Shown one piece after another: positions 25,726-36,459 of a stretch of 40,814 bases of DNA (the first letter of the stretch is position 1; every line of letters starts with the position of its first letter). Position numbers and translations under genes: made by a program. The stretch is from Acidimicrobiaceae bacterium (GTDB lineage Bacteria; Actinomycetota; Acidimicrobiia; Acidimicrobiales; RAAP-2), in NCBI GenBank assembly GCA_947456095.1, contig CANGPX010000004.1, positions 1 through 40,814 on the forward strand, in the 5' to 3' direction. The notes beneath the pieces are model-generated. The model made no database searches. It worked only from the letters and a program-made list of their open reading frames with translations, and was not told the origin of the DNA.

Positions 25726-26864
25726 GCGCTTTGCCCTTCTTCCAACTTGACTACTGCTCGAAGTCGAACGCTCTCGGCCCGAGGATTGACGGCGATTTCT
25801 TCATCAGTTGCCCCAAGAGAACCGCCGTGGAGCTTGGCGACAACTGGCGTAGCGCCACAGACACACGGCAGTTGCGCTGGACAGGTGCACCCACCAGTCA
25901 TGGCGACTTGGAAGGCTCGCTTCACTAAACGGTCTTCCCCAGAGTGGTAACTGAGCACGACGCAACGCCCGCCAGGCACCAACACCTCGAGTGCAGCATC
26001 GAGGCCAAGAGAGAGTTGATCGAGTTCGGCGTTGACGGCGATGCGAAGTGCTTGGAAGGTGCGCTTTGCTGGGTGTCCTCGCCGACGCACTGCTGCGGGA
26101 ACGGCACCAGCAACGATTTCAGCCAATTCGCCCGTTGTTGCAATGGGACGGGCAGCAACAATTGCCTTGGCGATTCTCCTGGCAAGGCGGTCTTCCCCGT
26201 TCTCACGGAGAAGATCTGTTAGCGCATCGAGATCAATGCTGTTGACAAGTTCTGAAGCGGTTTGTCCTTCGCGCTGATCCATCCGCATATCGAGCGGCGC
26301 ATCAGCGCGGTAACTAAACCCACGCTCAGGGTCATCAAGTTGCGGTGAGGAAACTCCGAGATCGAACAAGATGCCAACAACGAGGAGTGGCTCTCCTTCG
26401 CTGTTCTTCGGCCACGGACCTCGTCCAGCAAGGCCGGCTTCGACCACATCTGCCAAAGCATCAAAGCGCGTGGAGATCACAACGGCACGACTGCCAAATG
26501 GCTGAAGCCGCTTCGTTGCCGCAGCAAGTGCCACTGGGTCTCGATCGAGGCCAACGACGCTCAGGTCTGGTCGAGCTTCAAGGAGCGCAACTGCATGACC
26601 CGCCCCTCCGAGGGTGCAGTCCACAATCACCCCGGCCGGAACCGGGGAGAACAGGTCCAAAACCTCTGCGAGTTGGACGGAGCGGTGGTTGAACGTTGGG
26701 GCCATCTGCAGCCCCTCGACCGATGATGACGATTCGACGAATCGAATGCGCCACTCGGGGAAGAGGGCGGAGGAGAGATCTTCAACCGGGACGGTCGAAA
26801 GGCTGCGCATGGTCTCAGCGTTGACGGGGTGATTCATGGTGAGCGTGGACCCGAAGATGGTCAC
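25722..26864 (-). CDS. rsmH: 16S rRNA (cytosine-1402-N4)-methyltransferase
   Basis: RsmH (MraW) methylates C1402 of 16S rRNA using S-adenosylmethionine. Typical motifs are VDCTLGGAGHAVALLEA, VVGLDRDPVALAAATKRL, LFDLGVSSPQLDDPERGFSY, DAPLDMRMDQREG, FQALRIAVNAEL and VLSYHSGEDRLVKRAF. GTG 26864 overlaps the mraZ stop as GTGA and has AGGAGG 9 bases upstream, giving 380 residues with a ~53-residue extension before the usual N-terminus. ATG 26705 (MAPTFNHRSVQLAEVLDL) would give the family length of 327 residues and has GAGGGG 6 bases upstream. Both starts may be used; I report the longer because of the coupled overlap. Confidence 0.95.
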   Translation of the reverse strand: MTIFGSTLTMNHPVNAETMRSLSTVPVEDLSSALFPEWRIRFVESSSSVEGLQMAPTFNHRSVQLAEVLDLFSPVPAGVIVDCTLGGAGHAVALLEARPDLSVVGLDRDPVALAAATKRLQPFGSRAVVISTRFDALADVVEAGLAGRGPWPKNSEGEPLLVVGILFDLGVSSPQLDDPERGFSYRADAPLDMRMDQREGQTASELVNSIDLDALTDLLRENGEDRLARRIAKAIVAARPIATTGELAEIVAGAVPAAVRRRGHPAKRTFQALRIAVNAELDQLSLGLDAALEVLVPGGRCVVLSYHSGEDRLVKRAFQVAMTGGCTCPAQLPCVCGATPVVAKLHGGSLGATDEEIAVNPRAESVRLRAVVKLEEGQSA

Positions 26865-27280
26865 GCTGGTGCACCTCCTGGTGTTTCATCAATCATCAGG
26901 ACTCGACGCTCGAAGTCCTTGGGATTCCAGAGCTCAATGGCGGTGTACACGCCCGAGATGACGACGCGTTGGCCGACCTTCAAATTGGCGAGATCACGCA
27001 ACCGAGCCGGGATGGCAATTCGCCCCTGACTTGGTTCGACTTCAACATCAGAAGAGTTTGCGCTCAGGCGTCGGAATCGCCGCATTTGCTCTTCGTCGGC
27101 ATCGAGGTCCGGTTGAAGCGCTTTCATTCGACGATGGAACTCGGCGTCGGTCCACAACTGCAAGACGTCATCGGTGGAAAACGTCAGATAAGCGCGAGCA
27201 CCGAGTTCTTCACGGAACTTGGCGGGCAGCACGAGGCGGCCCTTTGCATCCAAGTTGTGCTCACTGCTGCCTACGAACAC
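26861..27280 (-). CDS. mraZ: transcriptional regulator MraZ
   Basis: GTG 27280 is chosen because the family begins MF.G..EH..D.KGR, here VFVGSSEHNLDAKGR; an upstream frame of 26 codons lacks family similarity and runs into the operator. The 139-residue protein has two SpoVT/AbrB-like MraZ repeats: LDAKGRLVLPAKFREEL and EPSQGRIAIPARLRDLA. The second normally reads DxxxR; here the Asp position is Pro. MraZ forms an octameric or dodecameric ring that binds spaced repeats in front of its own operon and regulates it. Six such repeats lie directly upstream. It is the first gene of the dcw operon. Confidence 0.95.
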   Translation of the reverse strand: MFVGSSEHNLDAKGRLVLPAKFREELGARAYLTFSTDDVLQLWTDAEFHRRMKALQPDLDADEEQMRRFRRLSANSSDVEVEPSQGRIAIPARLRDLANLKVGQRVVISGVYTAIELWNPKDFERRVLMIDETPGGAPA

Positions 27281-27333
27281 TTCGTCCGCCCCTGTCCCCA
27301 CATCCCGGGATTCTCCGCCCCTGGACTTGTGGT

Positions 27334-27389
27334 GACACCTTACCCCACTTTCCCCCACTCTTCAACACTTTTGTTCCACTTTGCCCCAC
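27334..27389 (-). promoter_or_regulatory. MraZ operator: six GTGGG-type boxes at ~10 bp phasing
   Basis: On the minus strand the boxes read GTGGG (27389), GTGGA (27379), GTGTT (27368), GTGGG (27358), GTGGG (27348) and GTGTC (27338), positions being first bases. Spacings are 10, 11, 10, 10 and 10. Known MraZ boxes are short GTGG-type direct repeats separated by about 10 bp, recognised by successive subunits of the ring. Two of the boxes are preceded by AAA, as in the AAAGTGG boxes reported for mycoplasma MraZ. A further outlying GTGGG is at 27410. Confidence 0.8.
27337..27365 (-). promoter_or_regulatory. mraZ/dcw promoter TTGAAG-N17-TAAGGT
   Basis: On the minus strand, TTGAAG (27365-27360) is followed by 17 bases and TAAGGT (27342-27337), which is a good sigma-70 promoter. 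Two complete GTGGG boxes lie in the spacer and others abut both hexamers, so MraZ bound here would block RNA polymerase. Transcription would start near 27330, giving a leader of about 50 bases. A second possible -10, TACCCT, is at 27399-27394. Confidence 0.6.
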
Positions 27390-27572
27390 CTTTAGGGTAA
27401 ATCCCCCCACTAGCCAGTCATTTCGAGGATTTTTGGGGTGCCTCCGGGCGCGCAAAGTGCAGCAATGGCAGGTAGGCGGGGGCCGAGAGGGCGGACATCG
27501 CGCTCAAGCGATGCGTCAGTCACGGGTGTGAAGAAAGGTTCGCAGTTTCACCAACAGGTGAGCCAAGGAGTG
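27390..27572. other. intergenic DNA between the HNH gene and the mraZ operator
   Basis: No convincing gene is seen in these ~180 bases. A GTGCC/GGCGC short hairpin next to an AT-rich run is near 27430, but its T-run lies on the wrong side to act as a terminator for the HNH gene. I looked for tRNA, SRP RNA and RNase P RNA signatures and found none. Confidence 0.5.
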
Positions 27573-28076
27573 CTACGAAGCGCTGAGGTATGGCTCCCAA
27601 AGAGGATGCACGGGACGGTCGCCGCGGACAAAGCGGTGCGTTGGGCTCGGCGCTTGAGGGGTGATTCGCAATGACCAACCAAGTTCATGGAGAAGGCGGT
27701 CGCCTTTTTCGGCATTGTGAGGACGACACGCGGCGACAAGGTTTGACCACGAAGATGCCCCTCCCCTGCTTCTCGGCACAATGTGGTCGACCGTCTCTGC
27801 CGACTCGCCGCAGTAGCCACATTTGTGTCGATCACGACGCAAGACCCCGAGGCGAGATGGTGGTGGTGTTCGCGGACGGCCGGTCTTGACCATGGTGTGC
27901 AGTCTGAGGATGGAGGGGATCTCAATCACGATGGACGCGCTGCGAAACACTGGAGGCGCCTCTTCGGCTGCGACTGATTCAGCTCGCCCAGCAAGCAGCA
28001 AGGTGACCGCACGCCGATCACCAACGACAGCCAACGGTTGGTACGACGCATTGAGCACGAGCACCTCGTTGGCCAT
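27573..28076 (-). CDS. HNH endonuclease family protein
   Basis: ATG 28076 begins MANEVLVLNASYQPLAVVG, the usual start of this actinobacterial HNH family, and gives 167 residues. The HNH module is at about residues 84-135: RRDRHKCGYCGESAETVDHI, VPRSRGGASSWSNLVAACRP, HNAEKGDR. The DH, N and H residues of the ββα-metal fold are present. The structural zinc site is normally two CxxC pairs; here the second is CRPH, a Cys-to-His change that could still bind zinc. The family is common near dcw genes in Actinomycetota, with no known substrate. It starts 5 bases after the stop of the gene upstream, so it is in the same operon. Confidence 0.88.
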   Translation of the reverse strand: MANEVLVLNASYQPLAVVGDRRAVTLLLAGRAESVAAEEAPPVFRSASIVIEIPSILRLHTMVKTGRPRTPPPSRLGVLRRDRHKCGYCGESAETVDHIVPRSRGGASSWSNLVAACRPHNAEKGDRLLHELGWSLRITPQAPSPTHRFVRGDRPVHPLWEPYLSAS

Positions 28077-28081
28077 GAGAA

Positions 28082-28372
28082 CTAGGGCCTCGGCTTCATG
28101 TGCTTTGACCACCGGAGATAACCAAGCACTTGGTCATCATCTAATTGCCCGGTGCCATCACCCCCAAAGACGGTGACTTTGCGAAAGTTCCAGTAGTGCT
28201 CGCCTGGGAGAGGGAGAAATGGCGGGGTGCGCCACCAACCATTCTTCGCTAGTCGAAAGGCTGAGCGAAGACCTTCACTCCAAAGGCTTGGGTGCACCAC
28301 GACCACTCGGGCAATTTGCACGACGTCTTTTTGCATCCTGGCTCTGTCCACGTTCATCAAACTAGAGGCCAT
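28082..28372 (-). CDS. conserved hypothetical protein, 96 aa
   Basis: This small protein has VVQIARVVVVHPSLWSEGLR, SAFRLAKNGWWRTPPFLPLP and DDQVLGYLRWSKHMKP, a pattern I know from small actinobacterial proteins of unknown function encoded next to this HNH type. No signal peptide or membrane helix is seen. ATG 28372 is the longest start; ATG 28357 (MNVDRARMQKD) is equally possible, and neither has a clear ribosome-binding site. It lies 15 bases downstream of the DUF3040 gene and 5 bases upstream of the HNH gene. The three are probably one operon. Confidence 0.78.
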   Translation of the reverse strand: MASSLMNVDRARMQKDVVQIARVVVVHPSLWSEGLRSAFRLAKNGWWRTPPFLPLPGEHYWNFRKVTVFGGDGTGQLDDDQVLGYLRWSKHMKPRP

Positions 28373-28387
28373 CTGCGCTTGAGTGGT

Positions 28388-28786
28388 CTACTCGGTCTCA
28401 TCTCGACGGAACCGATCTTTCAACCAGTCCCGTGCGTCATGAATTCGGTCTTCAACCCCAGCTGCACCAGAAGGAGTGTCTTCTGTCAGTGACCTGGTGA
28501 GGTCATGCCAACTTGCTCGACCCATTGAGCGAAGACTCTGGTGGATGAGCAGCGCTGAGGCGAACATGATGCCAACGCCGACAAAACCAAGTGCAGGCGA
28601 GATGGTAAAGCAGACAAGCAGGACAATGAGTCCCCCAACAAAGCCAAGTGCCCCCCATTTGAGGCGACGTCCAGCATGGCGGTAGACGGTCTCGTTGCGA
28701 ACCTTTTCGGCAAAGCCGGGGTCCTGCGCCGACAGCGATGCCTCAAGTTCTTGCAAGATGCGCTGTTCGTGCTCTGACAGTGGCAT
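28388..28786 (-). CDS. DUF3040 membrane protein
   Basis: The 132-residue protein begins MPLSEHEQRILQELEASLSA, the hallmark of DUF3040, followed by a cytoplasmic helix and two membrane helices (about 46-62 and 66-84) and an acidic/basic tail. DUF3040 proteins are restricted to Actinomycetota and are often encoded beside mraZ; their role is unknown, perhaps at the division site by association. ATG 28786 has an AGGAGG 7 bases upstream, and a candidate -10 TAGGGT lies ~40 bases ahead. It is divergent from the membrane protein gene at 28901. Confidence 0.9.
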   Translation of the reverse strand: MPLSEHEQRILQELEASLSAQDPGFAEKVRNETVYRHAGRRLKWGALGFVGGLIVLLVCFTISPALGFVGVGIMFASALLIHQSLRSMGRASWHDLTRSLTEDTPSGAAGVEDRIHDARDWLKDRFRRDETE

Positions 28787-28825
28787 TGCTCATCCTCCTA
28801 CAGCGCCAAGTTCTGGCTCTCTCCC

Positions 28826-28831
28826 ACCCTA
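28826..28831 (-). promoter_or_regulatory. candidate -10 TAGGGT for the DUF3040 operon
   Basis: TAGGGT on the minus strand would start transcription near 28819, leaving a leader of about 33 bases that carries the AGGAGG site. No strong -35 is seen. Confidence 0.4.
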
Positions 28832-28888
28832 GCCATCAATGGTCCTTGTTCGCAGCGCAGTGTCCCAAGTTCATCGAAGGCCGAGGGC

Positions 28889-28894
28889 TATCCT
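28889..28894 (+). promoter_or_regulatory. leaderless -10 box TATCCT
   Basis: TATCCT matches TANNNT and ends exactly 6 bases before the ATG at 28901. There is no Shine-Dalgarno, so a leaderless transcript is likely. It shares the 114-bp divergent region with the DUF3040 operon. Confidence 0.55.
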
Positions 28895-28900
28895 CAGTTC

Positions 28901-30094
28901 ATGTCAACTGCACAACTCACTGCCGGCGCACCACGCCACCACCGCATTCGCTCGATCACGACGTGGGTGCTCATTGTGGCAACGGGTCTCATCGTGCCGC
29001 TCGTTGCCACCGGCACTTGGGCGCTTCGCACCGTCACCAATACTGATCACTACGTGGCAACCCTTGCTCCACTCGTTGAGAATCCAGCGATACAAGACGC
29101 GATGACCACCACCGTGGTCAACAGTTTGTTTACCGCAGTGAATGTAGAAGAAAAGGTTGCATCGCACCTACCTGGACCTTCAAAGGCGTTAGCTGGAGCC
29201 ATTACGTCAAGCATTCGCCGAGAAGCCGAAAAAGTCGTGCACACCGTCATTGCTTCGCCTGCTTTTGTCAAAATTTGGAATGTCGAGAATCGCTTGACCC
29301 ATCATTTGGCCGTTTCAATTCTGACCGGAGACAGCTCCACAAGCGCCAACAAGTTGACGGTCTCGGTTCAAGCGCTCGCACTCAAAGTCATTGCCGAACT
29401 CGACAAGCGCGGCATCACCTTGTTTGATCCCCTCGTCATCACCATCAATAAGTTGGGCGAAAACGGCATTGTGTTGTCGACAACCGAGCAACTTCACACC
29501 GCTCAAACCGTGTTTCACTATGGAATTACCTTGCGGGGAATCCTTCCTCTTGCTCTCCTCGCTGTCGTCGCACTCGCTCTTGTTGTTGGCGTCAATAAGC
29601 GACGCACTGGACTACGCCTTGGCGCTGCTGCGCTCATTGGTGTCGTCACCTTGAGTGTTGTGCTGAGTTTTGGTCGCTCAACCTTTGTCGGCGCCGTGCC
29701 AGAAAATTCTCGAGGCGTTGCTGACGCAGTATGGACAACGCTGCTTCGAGGCCTCAAAACAGAAATTCGCCTTTTGTCCGTGCTCTTCGCTCTCATTGTC
29801 TTGGTCGCGTGGCTGTTTGGCACCTCGCCAACCGCGCAAAAGCTCCGTGGCCAGCTTCGACGGGGCCTTGCTTGGGGACGCACTCACGCCATTGAGGCAA
29901 GCCACAGTGACCTCGTGGTTCAAGCCCGCAAAGAGGTGGCTGACCGTCGTGGGCTTGTTGCCGGAATCATTGGCGGCATTGCCGGCTGCATCTTGGTCTT
30001 CTCTTCGTCAACCACTGTTGCCTGGTGGACCATTGGTCTTGCCGCCATCGCCATTGTTGCGCTGTGTGCACCACTGCTCAAAAAAGCGGCGTAA
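28901..30094 (+). CDS. multi-pass membrane protein of unknown function, 397 aa
   Basis: The protein has a membrane helix at about residues 20-42 (TTWVLIVATGLIVPLVATGT), then an extracytoplasmic domain of ~165 residues that is helical and Thr/Val/Ala-rich (NTDHYVATLAPLVENPAIQD), then five more helices between about 212 and the C-terminus. The start of that outer domain (alternating TDHYV.TV.PL..NPAVQ) is shared with a group of actinobacterial integral membrane proteins I recognise only as uncharacterised. No enzyme motif is seen. A basic loop (KLRGQLRRGLAWGRTHAIEA) lies between helices 4 and 5. ATG 28901 is fixed by the -10 box 6 bases upstream. It converges on the LapA-domain gene with one base between the stops. 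Confidence 0.82.
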   Translation: MSTAQLTAGAPRHHRIRSITTWVLIVATGLIVPLVATGTWALRTVTNTDHYVATLAPLVENPAIQDAMTTTVVNSLFTAVNVEEKVASHLPGPSKALAGAITSSIRREAEKVVHTVIASPAFVKIWNVENRLTHHLAVSILTGDSSTSANKLTVSVQALALKVIAELDKRGITLFDPLVITINKLGENGIVLSTTEQLHTAQTVFHYGITLRGILPLALLAVVALALVVGVNKRRTGLRLGAAALIGVVTLSVVLSFGRSTFVGAVPENSRGVADAVWTTLLRGLKTEIRLLSVLFALIVLVAWLFGTSPTAQKLRGQLRRGLAWGRTHAIEASHSDLVVQARKEVADRRGLVAGIIGGIAGCILVFSSSTTVAWWTIGLAAIAIVALCAPLLKKAA

Positions 30095-30095
30095 C

Positions 30096-30356
30096 TCAGT
30101 CCCTTCGTGGACGCTTCTTGCTCCGTCGACCAAGGACAAATCCAACCACGCCGCCGAGCACCGCACACAGTAAAATCACCGTGATCACCTTGGTGTGGCT
30201 GTGATATCCCCAAAAGGAAATCGTGACCGCAGTGGAATTCGCTACCGCGAACCACACGAGCAGGATCACTGCGCCACCGAGCCCAATGAGGCCAAGGTCG
30301 GCTACTCGCCGCGGACGATGACGTTGACTGCCGTGCTCGTTGGTGTTTTCAGACAT
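30096..30356 (-). CDS. LapA-domain (DUF1049) small membrane protein
   Basis: The 86-residue protein has two membrane helices: residues ~23-41 (GLIGLGGAVILLVWFAVANS) and ~57-77 (VITVILLCAVLGGVVGFVLG), joined by the short STAVTISFWGY loop that marks the LapA/DUF1049 family. The tail is Arg/Lys-rich. LapA in E. coli helps coordinate lipopolysaccharide assembly; in Gram-positive bacteria the role of homologues is unknown. ATG 30356 has GAGAGG 7 bases upstream. It is divergent from the acyl-CoA ligase gene. Confidence 0.85.
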   Translation of the reverse strand: MSENTNEHGSQRHRPRRVADLGLIGLGGAVILLVWFAVANSTAVTISFWGYHSHTKVITVILLCAVLGGVVGFVLGRRSKKRPRRD

Positions 30357-30471
30357 GGTTCAACCTCTCTGTTGAGTCATGGTTATCACGAGACCTTCTC
30401 GCAAGGGTGGAGCCAGCCGGAGTTGGGGGCTGTTGCGTGGTAGAGAAGTGGCGCAAGAACAAGGGGGCAAC

Positions 30472-32010
30472 ATGGAACCAATTCGAGGAACTGAGACCAT
30501 CTGGGATCTCGTCGCTGAGCGAGGAGCTGCATCAACAAGTCAGCCCATGCTGTTTGACCAAAGCGGGCGAAGCATCACCTTCGGCGAATTCACCGCACTG
30601 TGCGAGCGGGTCGCCGCCGGCCTCGCTGACCTCGGAATCACTTCCGGGTCAACGGTGTCGTGGCAACTGCCCACTCGCATTGATGCCGTGGTCTTGTCCA
30701 TGGCTCTTGCCCGCTTAGGGGTGATCCAAAACCCAATCCTCCACCTCTACAGAGAGCGTGAAGTTGGCTTTGCCCTTCGCCAAACTGGCTCATCACACTT
30801 CTTTACCGTTGGCACTTTCCGGGGAACAGACTTTCTTGAGGTTGCCGAAAAGGCGACCGACGCCCTCGAGAACAAGCCGGTCATTATCAATATCGACAAT
30901 GGCCTGCCTGAAGGCGACCCAGCCACCTTGCCTGCTCCCCCAGCAAGTGGAACAACGGTTCGCTGGATCTACTACACCTCTGGCTCAACTGCTGACCCCA
31001 AGGGCGTCCAACACACTGATCAGTCGCTGATGGCTGGCGGATGGGGCCTGGCTAAGGCGCTTGATATGTCGCCAAACGACGTTGGTTCAATTGCCTTCCC
31101 GTATGCCCATATTGGCGGACCGGACTATCTCGTCACGATGCTCACCTGGGGCTTTCCTGCTGTGCTGTTAGAAGCGTTCGTTCTTGACGATGCCTTGCCA
31201 CTGTTTCGTGAGCGAGGCGCGACCATGGTTGGTGGCGCAAGTGCGTTCTACATTGCTTACTTGGCCGAACAGCGGAAAAACCCAGAAACACCAATCTTGC
31301 CAACACTGCGACTCATGTCAGGTGGTGGATCAGCCAAGCCACCAGAACTCCACTACGAGGTGCGTGACGAAATTGGTGGCCGTGGCGTCGTCCATGGCTA
31401 TGGCATGACTGAAGTGCCCATGATTGCGAACGGTTCTCCACACGACACTGATGAACAACTCGCCAACACCGATGGTGCTCCAATTGATGGTGCTGACGTT
31501 CGCATTGTCACCTTGGATGGTCGCGTGGCAAACCCAGGTGAAGAGGGTGAGATTCGCGTGAAGGGTCCCATGGTGTTTGCCGGCTACACCGACCCTTCAC
31601 TCAACGCTGATGCCTTTGATGACCACGGCTACTTCAAAACCGGAGACCTCGGAAAGCTGAGAAGCGATGGGCACTTGGCCATCACCGGACGCTTGAAAGA
31701 CATCATTGTGCGAAAAGGCGAGAACATCTCGGCAACGGAAATTGAGAACCTGCTCTACACCCATGCAAAAGTTGCCGAAGTGGCCGTTATTGGCCTTCCC
31801 GATGCCGAGCGTGGCGAGCGAGTGTGCGCGGTTGTCTTGTTGGCAGATGGCGCAGAGCCGCTCACCTTGGATGAGGTTCGCAGCTTTTGCCAAGAGGCAG
31901 GACTCATGAGGCAAAAGACTCCAGAGCAAATTGAAATCGTCGATGACATGCCAAGGGCAGGCACGGGCAAGATCGTCAAGCGAACCTTGCAGGAACGCTT
32001 CAGCAATTAG
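30472..32010 (+). CDS. acyl-CoA synthetase / AMP-dependent ligase (ANL superfamily)
   Basis: ATG 30472 follows AGGGGG and gives 512 residues; a longer frame upstream lacks support. The enzyme activates a carboxylic acid as an acyl-adenylate and joins it to CoA. Signatures are the P-loop YYTSGSTADPKGVQHT, the aromatic-gate and adenine region VVHGYGMTEVPM, the KTGDLGKL ribose-binding Asp, the hinge GRLKDIIVRKGENISATEIE and the C-terminal catalytic Lys in PRAGTGKIVKRTL. It resembles cyclohexanecarboxylate/medium-chain acyl-CoA ligases, but the substrate cannot be read from sequence. Neighbours do not form a degradation pathway. It converges on the MFS gene with one base between the stops. Confidence 0.92.
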   Translation: MEPIRGTETIWDLVAERGAASTSQPMLFDQSGRSITFGEFTALCERVAAGLADLGITSGSTVSWQLPTRIDAVVLSMALARLGVIQNPILHLYREREVGFALRQTGSSHFFTVGTFRGTDFLEVAEKATDALENKPVIINIDNGLPEGDPATLPAPPASGTTVRWIYYTSGSTADPKGVQHTDQSLMAGGWGLAKALDMSPNDVGSIAFPYAHIGGPDYLVTMLTWGFPAVLLEAFVLDDALPLFRERGATMVGGASAFYIAYLAEQRKNPETPILPTLRLMSGGGSAKPPELHYEVRDEIGGRGVVHGYGMTEVPMIANGSPHDTDEQLANTDGAPIDGADVRIVTLDGRVANPGEEGEIRVKGPMVFAGYTDPSLNADAFDDHGYFKTGDLGKLRSDGHLAITGRLKDIIVRKGENISATEIENLLYTHAKVAEVAVIGLPDAERGERVCAVVLLADGAEPLTLDEVRSFCQEAGLMRQKTPEQIEIVDDMPRAGTGKIVKRTLQERFSN

Positions 32011-32011
32011 C

Positions 32012-35904
<3,893 letters not shown>

Positions 35905-35914
35905 AACAATTTCC

Positions 35915-36403
35915 TCATTCGTTCATTTCTTCAGGGTGGCTAAGTTCTTCGGCCAATGCGTCAAGGACTTCGACCATCATGGCCATCTGTTTCGGAGAGA
36001 AACGCTCGTAGACCCTTCGCAAGGGCAAAAGTCGCTGCTCAAGAATTGCTTCTGCTTCGGCCCGGTATGACGGGTGGACCGAAAGCCAAATTCTGCGTCG
36101 ATCACTGAGGTCTTCGCGACGCACGACGAGGCCTGCATCGACGAGTTTCGTCACGAGCAGTGATGCTGTTGACACGGCAATGCCTTCAGAATCAGCCAGT
36201 TCTGAAACCGTCAGTTCTCCGGCAATGGAAATCACCGCAATGGCAACGAGATGGCGAGGGGCCAACGTGTTGTTGGAGCGAACCGCTTGAATCAGCGAGT
36301 TCTCGGGAAGATCTTCAGGTGTCGATTTGCGCACGCGCAGTGACCACAGCAAAAAGTGTCGGGCGAATGCATCAGCCTCGGTGGATAAAAGGTTTTGTTT
36401 CAC
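35915..36403 (-). CDS. MarR-family transcriptional regulator
   Basis: GTG 36403 is the best start because the frame further upstream enters the divergent nhaA gene; it gives 162 residues. The winged helix spans about residues 45-100: LAPRHLVAIAVISIAGELTV, SELADSEGIAVSTASLLVTK, LVDAGLVVRREDLSDRRRIW. The C-terminal dimer helix carries RFSPKQMAMMVEVLDALAEE. MarR proteins repress nearby genes and release DNA on binding a small aromatic or lipophilic ligand. It heads the operon with the MMPL and MFS exporters, which it likely represses along with itself. A -10 candidate, TATCAT, lies 9 bases upstream and is overlapped by a direct repeat. Confidence 0.93.
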   Translation of the reverse strand: MKQNLLSTEADAFARHFLLWSLRVRKSTPEDLPENSLIQAVRSNNTLAPRHLVAIAVISIAGELTVSELADSEGIAVSTASLLVTKLVDAGLVVRREDLSDRRRIWLSVHPSYRAEAEAILEQRLLPLRRVYERFSPKQMAMMVEVLDALAEELSHPEEMNE

Positions 36404-36425
36404 AACAGTTTGATGATAAAGGTTT
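36384..36425. promoter_or_regulatory. direct repeat and -10 at the marR start (candidate operator)
   Basis: GATAAAAGGTTTT (36384-36396) and GATAAAGGTTT (36415-36425) are near-identical direct repeats 31 bp apart, about three helical turns. The second overlaps the minus-strand TATCAT (36418-36413), a good -10 for the marR operon. The arrangement could be an autoregulatory site, though MarR sites are more often palindromic. Confidence 0.3.
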
Positions 36426-36447
36426 CGCCCATCGTTCGTGACGCGGC

Positions 36448-36453
36448 GATACT
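36448..36453 (+). promoter_or_regulatory. leaderless -10 candidate GATACT for nhaA
   Basis: GATACT ends exactly 6 bases before the GTG at 36460, and no Shine-Dalgarno is present. The hexamer differs from TANNNT only at the first base. It lies in the 56-bp divergent region shared with marR. Confidence 0.4.
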
Positions 36454-36459
36454 GATCGA

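Noticed and set aside
27420-27572. Possible structured RNA (SRP RNA, RNase P RNA or tRNA) in a G-rich intergenic stretch
   Set aside because: None of the conserved cores (SRP domain IV loop, RNase P P4 strands, tRNA T-loop) could be found.
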